Assembly: GCF_014905415.1 (NCBI RefSeq)
Contig: NZ_BNEO01000004.1
Span: forward strand, 186,001-250,000
Source: Virgibacillus salexigens
Lineage (GTDB): Bacteria > Bacillota > Bacilli > Bacillales > Amphibacillaceae
Direction: 5' to 3'
Length of the DNA: 64,000 nucleotides
Part shown: positions 48,480-59,350 of the stretch, one piece after another
Layout: every line of letters begins with the position of its first letter
Position numbering within the stretch: the first letter of the stretch is position 1
Notes under the pieces: generated by a model
Seen by the model: the letters and a program-made list of their open reading frames with translations, nothing else
Database searches by the model: none
What the model was told of the DNA's origin: nothing
Program-made: the position numbers and the translations under genes

Positions 48480-48662
48480 TTAGTTCTCAGCGTTATCATC
48501 GTGGATAGCACTATCACCTAAAATGACAATAGCTATAAACATGATAACTGCGAAAACAATTGTACCCATCATACTAAAGCTGTCACCGCGCATACTTGAT
48601 AAAACATAAGAAAGTACGCCACTTATTACAAGTGCCCAGATAATTGTTGCAATGTACCTCAT
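48480..48662 (-). CDS. DUF2929-like small membrane protein
   Basis: 60 residues with two membrane segments: MRYIATIIWALVISGVLSYV and a second at about 31-49, then an acidic tail. The MRYI..IW start and VLGDSA-type end match DUF2929 proteins of Bacillaceae. Function unknown. SD GAGGTGTA precedes the ATG at 48662. Confidence 0.75.
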   Translation of the reverse strand: MRYIATIIWALVISGVLSYVLSSMRGDSFSMMGTIVFAVIMFIAIVILGDSAIHDDNAEN

Positions 48663-48765
48663 GTATACACCTCATTTTTACATTTAACTCTAGTTTATCT
48701 TGTTTTAGTTTACCAAAACCAATCGTAAAAAAAAAGGATAATTTTATAACAAAGGGGAAGGGGGA

Positions 48766-49359
48766 ATGTTATTGATGACATGTTTAGTTGTAAATTGTAA
48801 TCATTGGATAGGATATCATATTGTAAATGGATTATTAGAGGATGATTGGCTGGTAGAAGGAGTAATCGATAAAGAAGAGAAGGATACACTAAGTATGTTT
48901 TTTGGTCGAAATAGCAATTTCTCATTTTGCGAGAATGTGGAAAAGAAAGTTTATGACACAGTGATTTCCGTTGGTGTTCCATTGAAAGAAATAGATCATG
49001 TACACACGAATCGTTTTGTTATCATTCATCCAACTGTTCCTGAAAACATGAAGGAAGATACAATATTAATAAAAGCTCCGCTATTGTTTGGAGAATGGAT
49101 GCCAATGAACGAAAATGGAATGTATCGCAACCACCTGTTTATCTCTTTTGACTCGACATATTTTCTTACCGAAGCTGTTTATATTGAGGATTTTGTTTCT
49201 TATTTAGTGAAATGGTTAAACGACGATATTGCTGATAACAAGAAAAGTGCAATAATAAAACTTGAACATTCAGCATATACTCGGGACAATAGACCTATCG
49301 AAAAGAAATTAGAGCAAGTAAAAGAACATTATCATCAATTTAAAAAGTATACGGAATAA
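48766..49359 (+). CDS. YjaV-like protein, degenerate Rossmann fold
   Basis: 197 residues. The beginning (TCLVVNCNHWIGYHIVNGLLEDDWLVEGV) looks like a nucleotide-sugar epimerase/dehydrogenase Rossmann unit, but the GxxGxxG loop is NCNHWIG, so NAD binding is doubtful. Its place upstream of fabHF matches yjaV in B. subtilis. SD AAAGGGGAAGGGGG; ATG 48766 and ATG 48775 are both usable. Function unknown. Confidence 0.6.
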   Translation: MLLMTCLVVNCNHWIGYHIVNGLLEDDWLVEGVIDKEEKDTLSMFFGRNSNFSFCENVEKKVYDTVISVGVPLKEIDHVHTNRFVIIHPTVPENMKEDTILIKAPLLFGEWMPMNENGMYRNHLFISFDSTYFLTEAVYIEDFVSYLVKWLNDDIADNKKSAIIKLEHSAYTRDNRPIEKKLEQVKEHYHQFKKYTE

Positions 49360-49411
49360 TACTCGCTTTGGTCTAGTTTATTTTCTCTTAAAGAAGCCGG
49401 GAGTGCCTACA

Positions 49412-49720
49412 TTGCATAAATCGTATGTATCGTATACCCTAGTAATCCTTTTTGCAGCCATCTTTATAAGTGGTTGCAGTTCAATGATGGACGAGCCAAA
49501 TCGAATTCATAGTGTAGGTATGGTACAAACGGATTCAAATACAGATCAAGCTTGGAATGATACAAATGTCTACTTTAGGGAACACCTAACCACTGAGCGA
49601 GCGATTACAGAGGCAGAATTTTTGAATCATGCAGCGATTAGGGAGATTCCACCAAGGCTTCGAAAAGAATTAAAAAAGATAATCAACGATTACCGAGGAG
49701 CTAATTTACTCCCACAGTGA
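49412..49720 (+). CDS. Small lipoprotein, unknown function
   Basis: About 102 residues. Signal peptide (VSYTLVILFAAIFISGC) with lipobox ISGC, then a hydrophilic domain with TERAITEAEFLNHAA and PPRLRKELKKIINDYRG. GGGAG stands 8 bases before TTG 49412; GTG 49403 is the alternative start. In the B. subtilis locus the lipoprotein gene med and comZ lie before fabH; this protein is far shorter than Med and no comZ is present. Confidence 0.6.
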   Translation: MHKSYVSYTLVILFAAIFISGCSSMMDEPNRIHSVGMVQTDSNTDQAWNDTNVYFREHLTTERAITEAEFLNHAAIREIPPRLRKELKKIINDYRGANLLPQ

Positions 49721-49741
49721 AACTGCATAATGATTAGGTTC

Positions 49742-49770
49742 TTGCAAATTAGGGCTAAATGAATTAAAAT
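49742..49770 (+). promoter_or_regulatory. Promoter of fabH-fabF
   Basis: TTGCAA at 49742-49747 and TAAAAT at 49765-49770, spacer exactly 17 bases, overlapping the FapR-type site. Confidence 0.65.
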
Positions 49771-49787
49771 TAGTACCAAGTCATAAG
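49769..49787 (+). promoter_or_regulatory. FapR-type operator of fabH-fabF
   Basis: ATTAGTACC is an exact copy of the left half of the FapR site (ATTAGTACCTGATACTAAT, from memory); the right half (AAGTCATAAG) is less conserved. It overlaps the end of the -10 and the start region, where FapR represses fab promoters until malonyl-CoA rises. Confidence 0.7.
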
Positions 49788-49821
49788 AATAGATATTAAT
49801 ACTTTTTAAGGAGATGGAAAA

Positions 49822-50763
49822 ATGGATGTAGGTGTTCTAGGAGTCGGTCACTTTGTTCCAGAGAAAGTCGTGACTAATAAAGACTTAGAAAAAATTGTAG
49901 AGACGAATGACGAATGGATTCGTACTAGAACCGGTATCGAAGAGCGAAGAATTGCAGAAGACAACATGGATACCTCAGATATGGCATTTTTAGCTGCTAA
50001 GGATGCACTAGCAAATGCGGAAATGCATCCGGAAGAAATTGATCTTATTTTAGTTGCTACTGTAACACCAGACACCCCTTTTCCGTCTGTAGCATGTATA
50101 ATTCAAGATAGATTAGGGGCAAAAAATGCAGCTGCAATGGATGTTAGCGCTGCTTGTGCTGGATTTATGTATGGAATGGTAACAGCAAAACAATTTATCG
50201 AAACAAATACGTATAAAAATGTACTTGTTGTTGGAGTAGAAAAACTTTCAAAAATTACAGATTGGTCCGATCGCAGTACTTGTGTTTTATTTGGTGATGG
50301 AGCAGGAGCAGCAGTTATGGGCGAGGTATCTGAAGGCAGAGGAATTCTTTCCTTTGAACTAGGTTCAAATGGCGCTGGTGGTAAGGAGCTATATCAAGAT
50401 AAAGATAGTGGCTATATCTATATGAACGGACGTGAAGTATTTAAATTTGCTGTTCGGCAAATGCCAGAGTCTTCTGTCAATGTAATAAAAGCAGCTGGAC
50501 ATGATAAAGAGGATGTTGATTATTTAGTTCCACATCAAGCGAATATTCGAATTATGGAAGCTGCAAGAGAAAGACTTGAAATTTCTGATGAGAAGATGGC
50601 AAAGACGGTTAAAAAATACGGAAATAATTCCGCTGCTTCTATACCAATTGCTTTATCAGAATCGGTAAAAGATGGTAAAATAAATGACGAGGATTTGGTC
50701 GTTTTAGTAGGCTTTGGAGGCGGATTAACGTGGGGAGCCTTAGCATTACGTTGGGGAAGATAA
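49822..50763 (+). CDS. fabH: Beta-ketoacyl-ACP synthase III
   Basis: 313 residues. Starts fatty acid synthesis by condensing acyl-CoA with malonyl-ACP. Catalytic triad: C112 in SAACAGF, His in VPHQAN and Asn in [18 protein letters not shown]. In Bacillus this isoform favours branched primers. First gene of fabH-fabF, with a FapR-type operator upstream. Confidence 0.97.
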   Translation: MDVGVLGVGHFVPEKVVTNKDLEKIVETNDEWIRTRTGIEERRIAEDNMDTSDMAFLAAKDALANAEMHPEEIDLILVATVTPDTPFPSVACIIQDRLGAKNAAAMDVSAACAGFMYGMVTAKQFIETNTYKNVLVVGVEKLSKITDWSDRSTCVLFGDGAGAAVMGEVSEGRGILSFELGSNGAGGKELYQDKDSGYIYMNGREVFKFAVRQMPESSVNVIKAAGHDKEDVDYLVPHQANIRIMEAARERLEISDEKMAKTVKKYGNNSAASIPIALSESVKDGKINDEDLVVLVGFGGGLTWGALALRWGR

Positions 50764-50785
50764 ATGTAAGTAGGAGGACAACCTT

Positions 50786-52024
50786 ATGGAGCAAAGAAGA
50801 GTAGTTATTACTGGACTTGGGGCAGTAACCCCAGTAGGAAATAATGTAAATCAAATGTGGGAAAGTATAATTAACGGGAAATCCGGAATTGATTTTGTGA
50901 CAAAAGTAGACAGTCAACAATTCACTGCAAAAGTAGCTGCAGAAGTAAAAGATTTTGATGCTACCAAGTATATAGAGAAAAAAGACGTACGTAAGATGGA
51001 TTTATTCACGCAATACGCTGTAGCGGCATCCAAAATGGCAGTAGAAGATGCCAATTTGATTATTGATGAAACGAATACAAACCGTGTTGGTGTATGGATT
51101 GGTTCTGGGATTGGTGGTATGCAAACTTGGGAAGATCAACATCGTAAATTCATGGAAAAAGGACCGAAGCGTGTTAGTCCATTCTTTGTGCCGATGATGA
51201 TTCCAGATATGGCTGCTGGTCAAGTATCTATTCAATTAGGAGCAAAAGGAATAAATTCTTGTACAACAACTGCATGTGCTTCAGGTGCAAACTCCATTGG
51301 AGATGCGTTTAAGGCTATTCAACGTGGAGATGCAGATTATATGATTACTGGGGGGGCAGAAGCTCCCATATCTAATATGGCATTTGCGGGCTTCTCTTCA
51401 GCCAAAGCGCTATCCTTGAATGAAGATCCACAAACCGCGAGTCGCCCTTTTGACAAAGAACGAGATGGTTTTGTAATGGGGGAAGGATCCGGTATTTTAG
51501 TCTTAGAAGATTTAGAGACTGCACTTGCTCGAGATGCCCATATATATGCAGAAATTGTTGGGTACGGAGCGACTGGAGACGCATACCATATAACAGCTCC
51601 AGCTGAAAACGGGGAAGGGGCAGCACGGGCAATGCAGCATGCGTTGGATGACGCTTCGATTACTGCTGGACAAATTGACTATATCAATGCGCATGGAACG
51701 AGTACGGCATTGAATGATAAATTTGAAACAGCTGCAATTAAAGCTGTAATGTCAGAAGATGCGTATAATGTTGCCATTTCATCTACCAAATCGATGACTG
51801 GACACTTGCTTGGAGCAGCTGGGGGAATTGAGTCTGTTATAGCTGTTAAATCAATAACAGATGGTATTATACCTCCGACAACCAATTATGAAACACCAGA
51901 TGCTGATTGCGACTTAGATTATGTTCCAAATGAAGCTAGACAGCAAGATGTAAATGTTGTTCTCAGCAACTCACTAGGATTTGGCGGCCATAATGTTGCT
52001 TTAGTATTTAAAAAATATGAATAA
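50786..52024 (+). CDS. fabF: Beta-ketoacyl-ACP synthase II
   Basis: 412 residues. Elongates acyl-ACP with malonyl-ACP. C164 in TTACASGA, His in [11 protein letters not shown] and [12 protein letters not shown], and GFGGHN near the end. SD AGGAGG before ATG 50786, 22 bases after fabH; one operon. Terminator follows. Confidence 0.97.
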   Translation: MEQRRVVITGLGAVTPVGNNVNQMWESIINGKSGIDFVTKVDSQQFTAKVAAEVKDFDATKYIEKKDVRKMDLFTQYAVAASKMAVEDANLIIDETNTNRVGVWIGSGIGGMQTWEDQHRKFMEKGPKRVSPFFVPMMIPDMAAGQVSIQLGAKGINSCTTTACASGANSIGDAFKAIQRGDADYMITGGAEAPISNMAFAGFSSAKALSLNEDPQTASRPFDKERDGFVMGEGSGILVLEDLETALARDAHIYAEIVGYGATGDAYHITAPAENGEGAARAMQHALDDASITAGQIDYINAHGTSTALNDKFETAAIKAVMSEDAYNVAISSTKSMTGHLLGAAGGIESVIAVKSITDGIIPPTTNYETPDADCDLDYVPNEARQQDVNVVLSNSLGFGGHNVALVFKKYE

Positions 52025-52029
52025 ATAGC

Positions 52030-52059
52030 AAATCGATCCCATGAAGGGGTCGATTTTTT
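52030..52059 (+). terminator. Terminator after fabF
   Basis: AAATCGATCCC / GGGGTCGATTTTTT stem (G-T pairs) with T run. Confidence 0.85.
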
Positions 52060-52152
52060 GTTTACCAATTGTAAAAGCTTGTACAATTTTTTTCATGTAA
52101 TAGGTAAGACAAGCATACTCTATTAAAAAGTGGACAAGGTAGGCGACAATTT

Positions 52153-52362
52153 ATGGGGTATGTATTTCTGTTTTTAATGGGATTCGGTTTTGCTGTAATG
52201 GGTGGAGTAACTATCATTGCTTATATGAACTTTCTTCCAGCTGGTCTATCATGGGGAGAATATTTTAGTTTTATTTTGAGCCGAATTGAATGTTATTTTT
52301 TACCAATAGGAATTGTTATGATGAGTCTGGTTATCAGCCGTTTACCAAATAAACTTAAATGA
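52153..52362 (+). CDS. Small membrane protein, unknown function
   Basis: 69 residues with two membrane segments (about 3-25 and 45-62), GYVFLFLMGFGFAVMGG and SRIECYFLPIGIVMMSL. It seems to be a conserved Bacillaceae protein placed between fabF and yjbA, judging from memory. SD is weak (AGGTAGG, 12 bases from the ATG). Function unknown. Confidence 0.65.
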   Translation: MGYVFLFLMGFGFAVMGGVTIIAYMNFLPAGLSWGEYFSFILSRIECYFLPIGIVMMSLVISRLPNKLK

Positions 52363-52551
52363 TAAGTGAAAGATAAAGGTTTTCAATTGAACCATTTCCA
52401 TGCATGAATTACCTTGCTTGATAATTACTACCAAGAAGAATACTATATTTTGGAAAAAATATCATGCCGCAAATATGGCAGACTTAGAATATTTTTCTAA
52501 ATCATGGTCATAATGTATGTTAAGTTCTGATTGAAAAGTGAGGGTTGTTTT

Positions 52552-53313
52552 ATGCTATATATGCATGATGTATGGGTGAATTGGTTTGAAGGAGAAGAAA
52601 ATGGCTATAATGTTTGTTATTTTCAAGAATGGCGCAAGGAGGACGGCATAGAATTACTCGATCAGGTGCCATTACTATACATAACAAAGGACTTGTATAA
52701 CTTTATTGAAAATGATATGCATGAACTGCCAAAAGCTTTATTAGATGCTATTTATAAACGTGCTTATATGCGAAAAGGGCAAGAAAGAACCGTTTTAGAC
52801 TATGCTTGTATTGTGACAGATGGTAATGACATGTTGGCATTTGATACAATCGGCTATAAAATTCCAGTTCGAAAAAGTCGTTTAATTCCCAGACAAGAAC
52901 AGTTGGTGTACGACATGATTAAGAACACCAAACCTCAGTCATTTAAATATGATAATAAATATTATAAAAAGGAATACCATATGTTGTCGATGCCGCCCGA
53001 ACTCGTTTTTGGGTTAACGAGAAGAGAAAGACAGCTGAAACAACTATTAATGATGGCACTTGATCAGCTACGGACGGCTAATCATTTAGAAGAACTTCGT
53101 TACTGGTTAACGGAATGGGACCCAAAAAATTATCCATATATCCGGTTTATGGATGAAGAGAAAGTTTGGACAGCTTTATATGAGGGTGTCAGACAAGGTT
53201 GGAGTACAAGGCATGAGGACCTGTGTGCGAAGTTAATAAAAGGACAGCCTTTCCTAGAAAAAATGTGGGAAATTGAAAACGGTCAAGAACAAAATACATC
53301 GAAGCAAAAATAA
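52552..53313 (+). CDS. yjbA: YjbA family protein (UPF0736)
   Basis: 253 residues. [19 protein letters not shown] at the start and the [19 protein letters not shown] block are typical of YjbA. Cytoplasmic; function unknown. ATG 52552 follows GTGAGGGT; seven residues upstream are not coding. It is next to trpS as in B. subtilis (convergent). Confidence 0.9.
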   Translation: MLYMHDVWVNWFEGEENGYNVCYFQEWRKEDGIELLDQVPLLYITKDLYNFIENDMHELPKALLDAIYKRAYMRKGQERTVLDYACIVTDGNDMLAFDTIGYKIPVRKSRLIPRQEQLVYDMIKNTKPQSFKYDNKYYKKEYHMLSMPPELVFGLTRRERQLKQLLMMALDQLRTANHLEELRYWLTEWDPKNYPYIRFMDEEKVWTALYEGVRQGWSTRHEDLCAKLIKGQPFLEKMWEIENGQEQNTSKQK

Positions 53314-53327
53314 GGGATAGATATAAT

Positions 53328-53373
53328 AAACAAGAGGAGGGTCTCATAACAAACAAAGATCATCCTCTTGTTT
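53328..53373. terminator. Bidirectional stem-loop between yjbA and trpS
   Basis: AAACAAGAGGA / TCCTCTTGTTT arms with a 24-base loop; no long T tract, so efficiency is uncertain. Confidence 0.55.
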
Positions 53374-53377
53374 ACGT

Positions 53378-54624
<1,247 letters not shown>

Positions 54625-54630
54625 GACACT

Positions 54631-54660
54631 ATTATATAGGATTTGAAAGGTTAAAATCAA
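54631..54660 (-). promoter_or_regulatory. Promoter of the trpS leader
   Basis: On the minus strand TTGATT (54655-54660) and TATAAT (54631-54636), 18-base spacer. Confidence 0.7.
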
Positions 54661-54754
54661 GTTTTGCTGTTGAAAGAATTACCGATTATACGTATGGTAA
54701 GGATAGTACAAGTGAATACGAAATGGTGAAAAAGCCGTAAAGGAGTAAATTCAC

Positions 54755-55705
54755 ATGAAAATATTAATTCTTGGTGCTGGTGCAATGGGGAGTCTTTTCG
54801 CTGGAAAATTAACGAAATGTGGATTCGATGTCACGCTGTATAATAGACCAAATAACCATGTAGAAATAATGAAGCAGCAAGGTATGCAAATGGTTCATGA
54901 TAAAGGTGATTTTGCTACCCTCCATGTACCAGTTTATACGAACCCTGCCGATTTACCTGGAGATTACGAGCTTATGCTTGTATTGATAAAATCTTTTGCA
55001 ACTAAGGCTGTATTAGAAAAGGTATTACCAATGGTCGATGACAAGACCCCAATCCTTACCTTGCAAAATGGAATAGGTAACCTTGAATTAATTCAACAAT
55101 TAGCACCGACACATGAAGTTTTTGTTGGTGGAACTAGTGCTGGGGCAGGTTGGGTGAAGCAGGGAGTAATAGAACAACGGGCTTGGGGGAAAACATTTAT
55201 TGGATCAACGAAACCGACTAATGAGAATGTCGATTTTTTAAAGAAGGTTGCTGCTACATTTTCCGAAAGTGGATTGGAAACGTTAGTGTCTGACAATGTA
55301 CAATCTATAATTTGGAGTAAATTGGTAGTAAATATAGCTTATAATGGTCTAACTGCTGTAACACGTTTGAAAAACGGGGAGGCTATTGAGTATAAGGAAG
55401 GGAAAGAACTTGTTTCAAAGCTAGTAGAGGAAGCTGTTGAGGTTGCACATGCAAAAGAAATATCCTTATTGTATAAAGATCCTGTTCAAGAATGTATACG
55501 CTTAGGGATTGAAGAGATTGGGAGAAATATATCATCTATGCTTACAGATGTTCTTCATCAGCGTAAAACAGAAATAGAAGTTATCAATGGTGCGATTGTT
55601 AAAGAAGGAAAAAGGCTACAAATTGCTACTCCATATAATAATATGATGTATAAATTAGTGAAAATGATAGATCAGAGTTATCCACGTACAATTCTACATC
55701 CTTAA
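54755..55705 (+). CDS. panE: 2-dehydropantoate 2-reductase
   Basis: 316 residues. NADPH-dependent reduction of ketopantoate to pantoate. LILGAGAMGSLFAGKL nucleotide motif at 3-18, KSFAT, GTSAGAGW, catalytic Lys in IWSKLVVNIAYNGLTA. SD AAGGAG before the ATG. Convergent with panB-panD, which make and use the pathway intermediates. Paralogues of PanE are common, but the neighbourhood supports this one. Confidence 0.9.
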   Translation: MKILILGAGAMGSLFAGKLTKCGFDVTLYNRPNNHVEIMKQQGMQMVHDKGDFATLHVPVYTNPADLPGDYELMLVLIKSFATKAVLEKVLPMVDDKTPILTLQNGIGNLELIQQLAPTHEVFVGGTSAGAGWVKQGVIEQRAWGKTFIGSTKPTNENVDFLKKVAATFSESGLETLVSDNVQSIIWSKLVVNIAYNGLTAVTRLKNGEAIEYKEGKELVSKLVEEAVEVAHAKEISLLYKDPVQECIRLGIEEIGRNISSMLTDVLHQRKTEIEVINGAIVKEGKRLQIATPYNNMMYKLVKMIDQSYPRTILHP

Positions 55706-55713
55706 TATGTATA

Positions 55714-55746
55714 GAACAGTCTGATTCTAGATTCAGACTGTTCTTT
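55714..55746. terminator. Bidirectional terminator between panE and panD
   Basis: GAACAGTCTGA / TCAGACTGTTC with short T tract. Confidence 0.8.
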
Positions 55747-55748
55747 GA

Positions 55749-56138
55749 TTAAGAATTTATTGTTGTTAATGGCGGTTCTTGTTCCAATAGGTTTGTAACC
55801 TCGTTTTTGTCATTCATGATTGCAACTAATGGACGATGGGAATGAAGCTCTTCACCTGAAAGGAGTGCATAGGAGACAATAATGACGACATCATCTTTTT
55901 GAACAAGTCTTGCTGCAGCTCCATTTAAGCAAATTACGCCAGAGCCTCTTTGTCCTGCTATAACGTACGTTTCTAACCGAGCGCCATTGTTATTGTTTAC
56001 AATTTGAACCTTTTCATGTGGCAATATATTTACTTTATCCAAAATATCTTGATCAATTGTAACACTACCTACATAGTTTAAATTAGCTTCTGTGACACGT
56101 GCACGATGTATCTTACTTTTCATCATTGTTCGGAACAT
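55749..56138 (-). CDS. panD: Aspartate 1-decarboxylase proenzyme
   Basis: 129 residues. Makes beta-alanine from aspartate. Self-cleaves between G24 and S25 (NYVGSVT) to form the pyruvoyl cofactor; Y58-region [15 protein letters not shown] and NGAAARL are conserved. SD AAGGAG. Follows panB after 50 bases in one operon; panC, usually between them in Bacillus, is missing. Confidence 0.96.
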   Translation of the reverse strand: MFRTMMKSKIHRARVTEANLNYVGSVTIDQDILDKVNILPHEKVQIVNNNNGARLETYVIAGQRGSGVICLNGAAARLVQKDDVVIIVSYALLSGEELHSHRPLVAIMNDKNEVTNLLEQEPPLTTINS

Positions 56139-56188
56139 GTGATTAACTCCTTTTCATTCATTGTTAATCAAAATTGAATAAGTGAACC

Positions 56189-57013
56189 TCATTCTGGGAG
56201 GAGGTCTTTACTTTTTATGAAGAAGGAATGTTCGTCCGACGGGAAGTTTTGAGTTTTTACATCGGATATATATCCTTTAATCGCTTCTAATCCAATTTGA
56301 TTAAAATCACTATAAGGTTTAACGAATCTTGGTAGGCGATCGACACCATATTTTAGAATATCGTGATAAACAAGGACTTGTCCATCACATTTCGAACCAG
56401 CACCTATTCCAATAGTTGGTATATCAATAGATGCTGTTATGATGTCAGCTAGTTCTTTTGGAACGCATTCCAAAACAAGTGCTACAGCACCAGACGCAGC
56501 CACTTTCTTAGCATCATGTAGTAGTTTAGCTGCTGCTGCTTTATCTTTCCCTTGAACTTTAAATCCTCCTAATACATTAACGGACTGCGGTGTTAAGCCC
56601 AAATGACCAATAGCCGGAATACCTGCCTCTGTTAATCGTTGGATAAATTCAATAATCCCTGCTGAGGCACCCTCAATTTTCAAGCATTGTGCATTGGTTT
56701 CCTGAAAGATTTTGGCTGCCTGACGTAATGAATCTTCTGTGGAAATATGATAGGACATAAACGGCATATCGACGACAGCAAAAGTATTTGGTGCGCCTCT
56801 CTTTACAGCTTTTCCATGATGAATCATGTCTTCTACTGTTACTTGTACCGTTGAATCATATCCAAGTACGACCATTCCTAATGAGTCACCGACAAGTATC
56901 GTATCAATGCCTGCCTGTTCTGCTTGTTTAGCAGAAGGATAATCATAAGCAGTAACCATGGTGATTTTTTCATGATTTTGTTTCATTTTTTTTAAATCTA
57001 ATATGGTAAGCAT
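56189..57013 (-). CDS. panB: 3-methyl-2-oxobutanoate hydroxymethyltransferase
   Basis: 274 residues. Transfers a hydroxymethyl group from methylene-THF to ketoisovalerate. [50 protein letters not shown] and [14 protein letters not shown] motifs. Metal ligands Asp/Asp/Glu appear present. First gene of panB-panD on the minus strand; SD GAGGAGAGAG. Confidence 0.96.
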   Translation of the reverse strand: MLTILDLKKMKQNHEKITMVTAYDYPSAKQAEQAGIDTILVGDSLGMVVLGYDSTVQVTVEDMIHHGKAVKRGAPNTFAVVDMPFMSYHISTEDSLRQAAKIFQETNAQCLKIEGASAGIIEFIQRLTEAGIPAIGHLGLTPQSVNVLGGFKVQGKDKAAAAKLLHDAKKVAASGAVALVLECVPKELADIITASIDIPTIGIGAGSKCDGQVLVYHDILKYGVDRLPRFVKPYSDFNQIGLEAIKGYISDVKTQNFPSDEHSFFIKSKDLLPE

Positions 57014-57217
57014 AAATAAACTCTCTCCTCAATTAAGTTATAGAGGCTATTCGTGTTTGTTTTTACTGGATTTGATGATGTTTATTATACAACAAAGGGG
57101 GAAAAGAATAAATCAAGCCTGATTATTTTCTTCAAAATCTTGTATTTTTCGTTCAAAATTGACATGTTTTCCTTTATACTAGACTCATATTACAATGAAA
57201 TTGGGGATTGATTGCTT

Positions 57218-58426
57218 ATGCAGAGAAAGCGAGGATTAATTGTAGCCATACTTAGTACAGTGCTACTAAGCATTCCGGCAATTGTAAGTGGGGAAGACGC
57301 TCAGGAAATAAAGCCACATCATGAGAGGGAGATCAGCTTAAAGCCACTTGAACTAGAGAATACGATGAAACGATTTGTACATACCTCAAGTTATGATTTC
57401 GAATATCCTGATGCGGTAAGAGGAATATATGTGACTGGAAATTCTGCTGGTGGCAGTCGGTTTAATTCCTTGGTTGATTTTGTCGATGAAACCGATTTGA
57501 ATACCATGGTAATTGATATTAAAGAAGATAATGGTCACTTAACGTTTAAACCAGAAGAAGGTTCCCCATATGAAGATATGGCAAAAAATTTAATTGATGA
57601 TCCTGAACAAATGATGAAAGTTTTAGAAGAAAAACAAATTTATCCAATTGCACGAATTGTAGTATTTAAGGATTCGGTTTTAGCAGAAAAACGTCCAGAT
57701 TTATCGTTTACCAAAGATGGGGAAGTATGGAAAAATGGTAAAGGAGAAGCGTTTGTTAGTCCGTTTCAAACCGAAGTTTGGGAATATAACGTTGAGGTTG
57801 CTAAAATGGCAGCAGCAATGGGATTCCAAGAGATACAATTTGATTATGTTCGTTTTCCTGAAGGTTTTGAGACAAGAGATAAGGAATTGGAATATTCTTT
57901 AGGAGAATATGAAAACCTAGAAATGAACAATATTAAGAAACGAGTTAAAGCAGTAACTGACTTTGTGCATTTTGCAAGTGAAGAATTGTCTAATTATGAT
58001 GTTGATGTCTCTGCTGATATATTTGGATATGCTGCTACTATCGAAGAAACGCCTGGTATAGGACAAAATTTCTCTAAGATTGCAGATAATGTTGATGTAA
58101 TTTCGTCGATGATTTATCCAAGCCATTGGACGCCTTATTTTGGAATTGAAAAACCAGATGAAGAACCATACAAATTAGTTAATGCGTATGCAAAGGTGGA
58201 AAATAAAGTCTTAGATAAATTAGATAACCCACCAGTTTCTAGACCTTGGATACAGGACTTCGAAGCTCCTTGGCTTTATTCAGGAGCAACAAAGCAGTAT
58301 GGTAAAGCTGAGGTGGAAGCCCAAATTAAAGCCCTAGCAGAGAATGATATCCATGAATTCTTACTTTGGAATGCTGGTAATACGTATACGGAAAATGTAG
58401 ATTATACAGTCGGAATGAGCAAATAA
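57218..58426 (+). CDS. DUF4015 putative glycoside hydrolase, secreted
   Basis: 402 residues with a signal peptide (about 1-27) and a barrel domain: RGIYVTGNSAGGSRFNSL, MVIDIKEDNGHLTF, QEIQFDYVRFPE, VSADIFGYAA, and PWIQDFEAPWL. These fit the DUF4015 (PF13200) family, related to glycosidases, with probable acidic catalytic residues in FDYVRFPE. Acts outside the cell or on the wall (inference). ATG 57218 after GGGGATT; TTG 57212 is the alternative. Confidence 0.8.
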   Translation: MQRKRGLIVAILSTVLLSIPAIVSGEDAQEIKPHHEREISLKPLELENTMKRFVHTSSYDFEYPDAVRGIYVTGNSAGGSRFNSLVDFVDETDLNTMVIDIKEDNGHLTFKPEEGSPYEDMAKNLIDDPEQMMKVLEEKQIYPIARIVVFKDSVLAEKRPDLSFTKDGEVWKNGKGEAFVSPFQTEVWEYNVEVAKMAAAMGFQEIQFDYVRFPEGFETRDKELEYSLGEYENLEMNNIKKRVKAVTDFVHFASEELSNYDVDVSADIFGYAATIEETPGIGQNFSKIADNVDVISSMIYPSHWTPYFGIEKPDEEPYKLVNAYAKVENKVLDKLDNPPVSRPWIQDFEAPWLYSGATKQYGKAEVEAQIKALAENDIHEFLLWNAGNTYTENVDYTVGMSK

Positions 58427-58433
58427 CGAATAG

Positions 58434-58462
58434 AGCAGACCAATTAAAAGGTCTGCTTTTTT
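58434..58462 (+). terminator. Terminator after the DUF4015 gene
   Basis: AGCAGACC / GGTCTGCT with T run. Confidence 0.85.
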
Positions 58463-58494
58463 AAAGCTATTAATTTAGAAACCTACAACCATTT

Positions 58495-58596
58495 TTGGAG
58501 AGGATTGCGTATACTTTTTTGAAGCAAGAAACCCTCTGAGGGGACAAGCTCCTTGTTGGGAGAACGTAATCCTTCAAGGATCTTCTCTTTTTTTCT
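58495..58596 (+). ncRNA. Candidate structured regulatory RNA with its own terminator
   Basis: Between two genes, 58500-58510 can pair with 58564-58574 (11 pairs with two G-T) to close a domain that contains a hairpin ACAAG-CTC-CTTGT at 58544-58556 and a CCCT/GGGG stem near 58532-58543. The right arm of this closing helix is also the left arm of a terminator (GAGAA..ATCC / GGAT.TTCTC at 58560-58587, then seven T). Mutually exclusive folds of this kind are the design of a riboswitch or attenuator; a free-standing small RNA is the alternative. It matches no class I can name. The yjbC start is 117 bases downstream. Confidence 0.5.
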
Positions 58597-58651
58597 ACAT
58601 GATATATCCTATCTTGGGAAATCTAAAATAACACAATATTGTGGCTTCTAT

Positions 58652-58680
58652 TTAACAAAATTTTATTTTTTCGTTATACT
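58652..58680 (+). promoter_or_regulatory. Promoter of yjbC
   Basis: TTAACA at 58652-58657 and TATACT at 58675-58680 with a 17-base spacer, 32 bases before the ATG. Confidence 0.55.
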
Positions 58681-58712
58681 AAATAGGACTACTAAAAATA
58701 AGGAGTAGATCA

Positions 58713-59294
58713 ATGAATTGGTATGAGAAATTGAATAAGTATTTTCCTGTAGAAGAGATGAAATCCAAAAAACATATGGAAATGCTCTTAGAGGAAAAAG
58801 GTGACGTCTATTACAAAGACGAGAGTGATAAGCATGTTTTGATGTATGCTGAATTTGACACATTTCTGTTTATCGACTATTTATGGGTATCAGCAAAAAC
58901 AAGGGGTCAAGGTATTGGTCACAAATTAATTGAGAAATTAAAAGCCAAAAACAAACCAATTATTCTCGAAGTAGAGCCTGTTGATTATGAGGATTCAGAT
59001 ACAGAAAAACGACTACATTTTTACAATAGGGAAGGGTTTCGTCATGCCCAGGCTATCGGTTATACCCGTAGATCTTTAGCGACAAATGAAGATACACCGA
59101 TGGAAATCCTGTACTGGTCACCGAATGATGAATCGGAAGACTTTATTTATGAACAAATGAAAAAGATGTATGAAGATATACACACGTATAAAGATGAAGA
59201 GATATACGGAAAAGCTTATCAGGGGGTTGATGAAGTATTAACCTATGATAAAAATCGATCCTCCGCTAACATCTTAGATAATTTGAAAAGTTAA
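58713..59294 (+). CDS. yjbC: GNAT acetyltransferase YjbC
   Basis: 193 residues. GNAT fold with acetyl-CoA loop RGQGIGHKLI near residue 70-79, VEPVDYED and FYNREGFRHA. The start MNWYEKLNKYFPVEEMK and GYTRRSLATN match B. subtilis YjbC. Cytoplasmic; substrate unknown, a salt- and envelope-stress linked gene in Bacillus. SD AAGGAGTA. In B. subtilis yjbC is beside spx; here amtB-glnK lie between. Confidence 0.9.
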   Translation: MNWYEKLNKYFPVEEMKSKKHMEMLLEEKGDVYYKDESDKHVLMYAEFDTFLFIDYLWVSAKTRGQGIGHKLIEKLKAKNKPIILEVEPVDYEDSDTEKRLHFYNREGFRHAQAIGYTRRSLATNEDTPMEILYWSPNDESEDFIYEQMKKMYEDIHTYKDEEIYGKAYQGVDEVLTYDKNRSSANILDNLKS

Positions 59295-59296
59295 AC

Positions 59297-59334
59297 AAAA
59301 GCCTCTTATTCCTCGTAGAATAAGAGGCTTTTTA
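59297..59334. terminator. Bidirectional terminator between yjbC and amtB
   Basis: AAAAGCCTCTTATTC / GAATAAGAGGCTTTTT. Confidence 0.88.
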
Positions 59335-59350
59335 ACAATTGTTTTGTTAA

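Noticed and set aside
58509-58514. TATACT as -10 of a small RNA promoter
   Set aside because: No acceptable -35 at 16-18 bases upstream; it may as well be part of the RNA itself.
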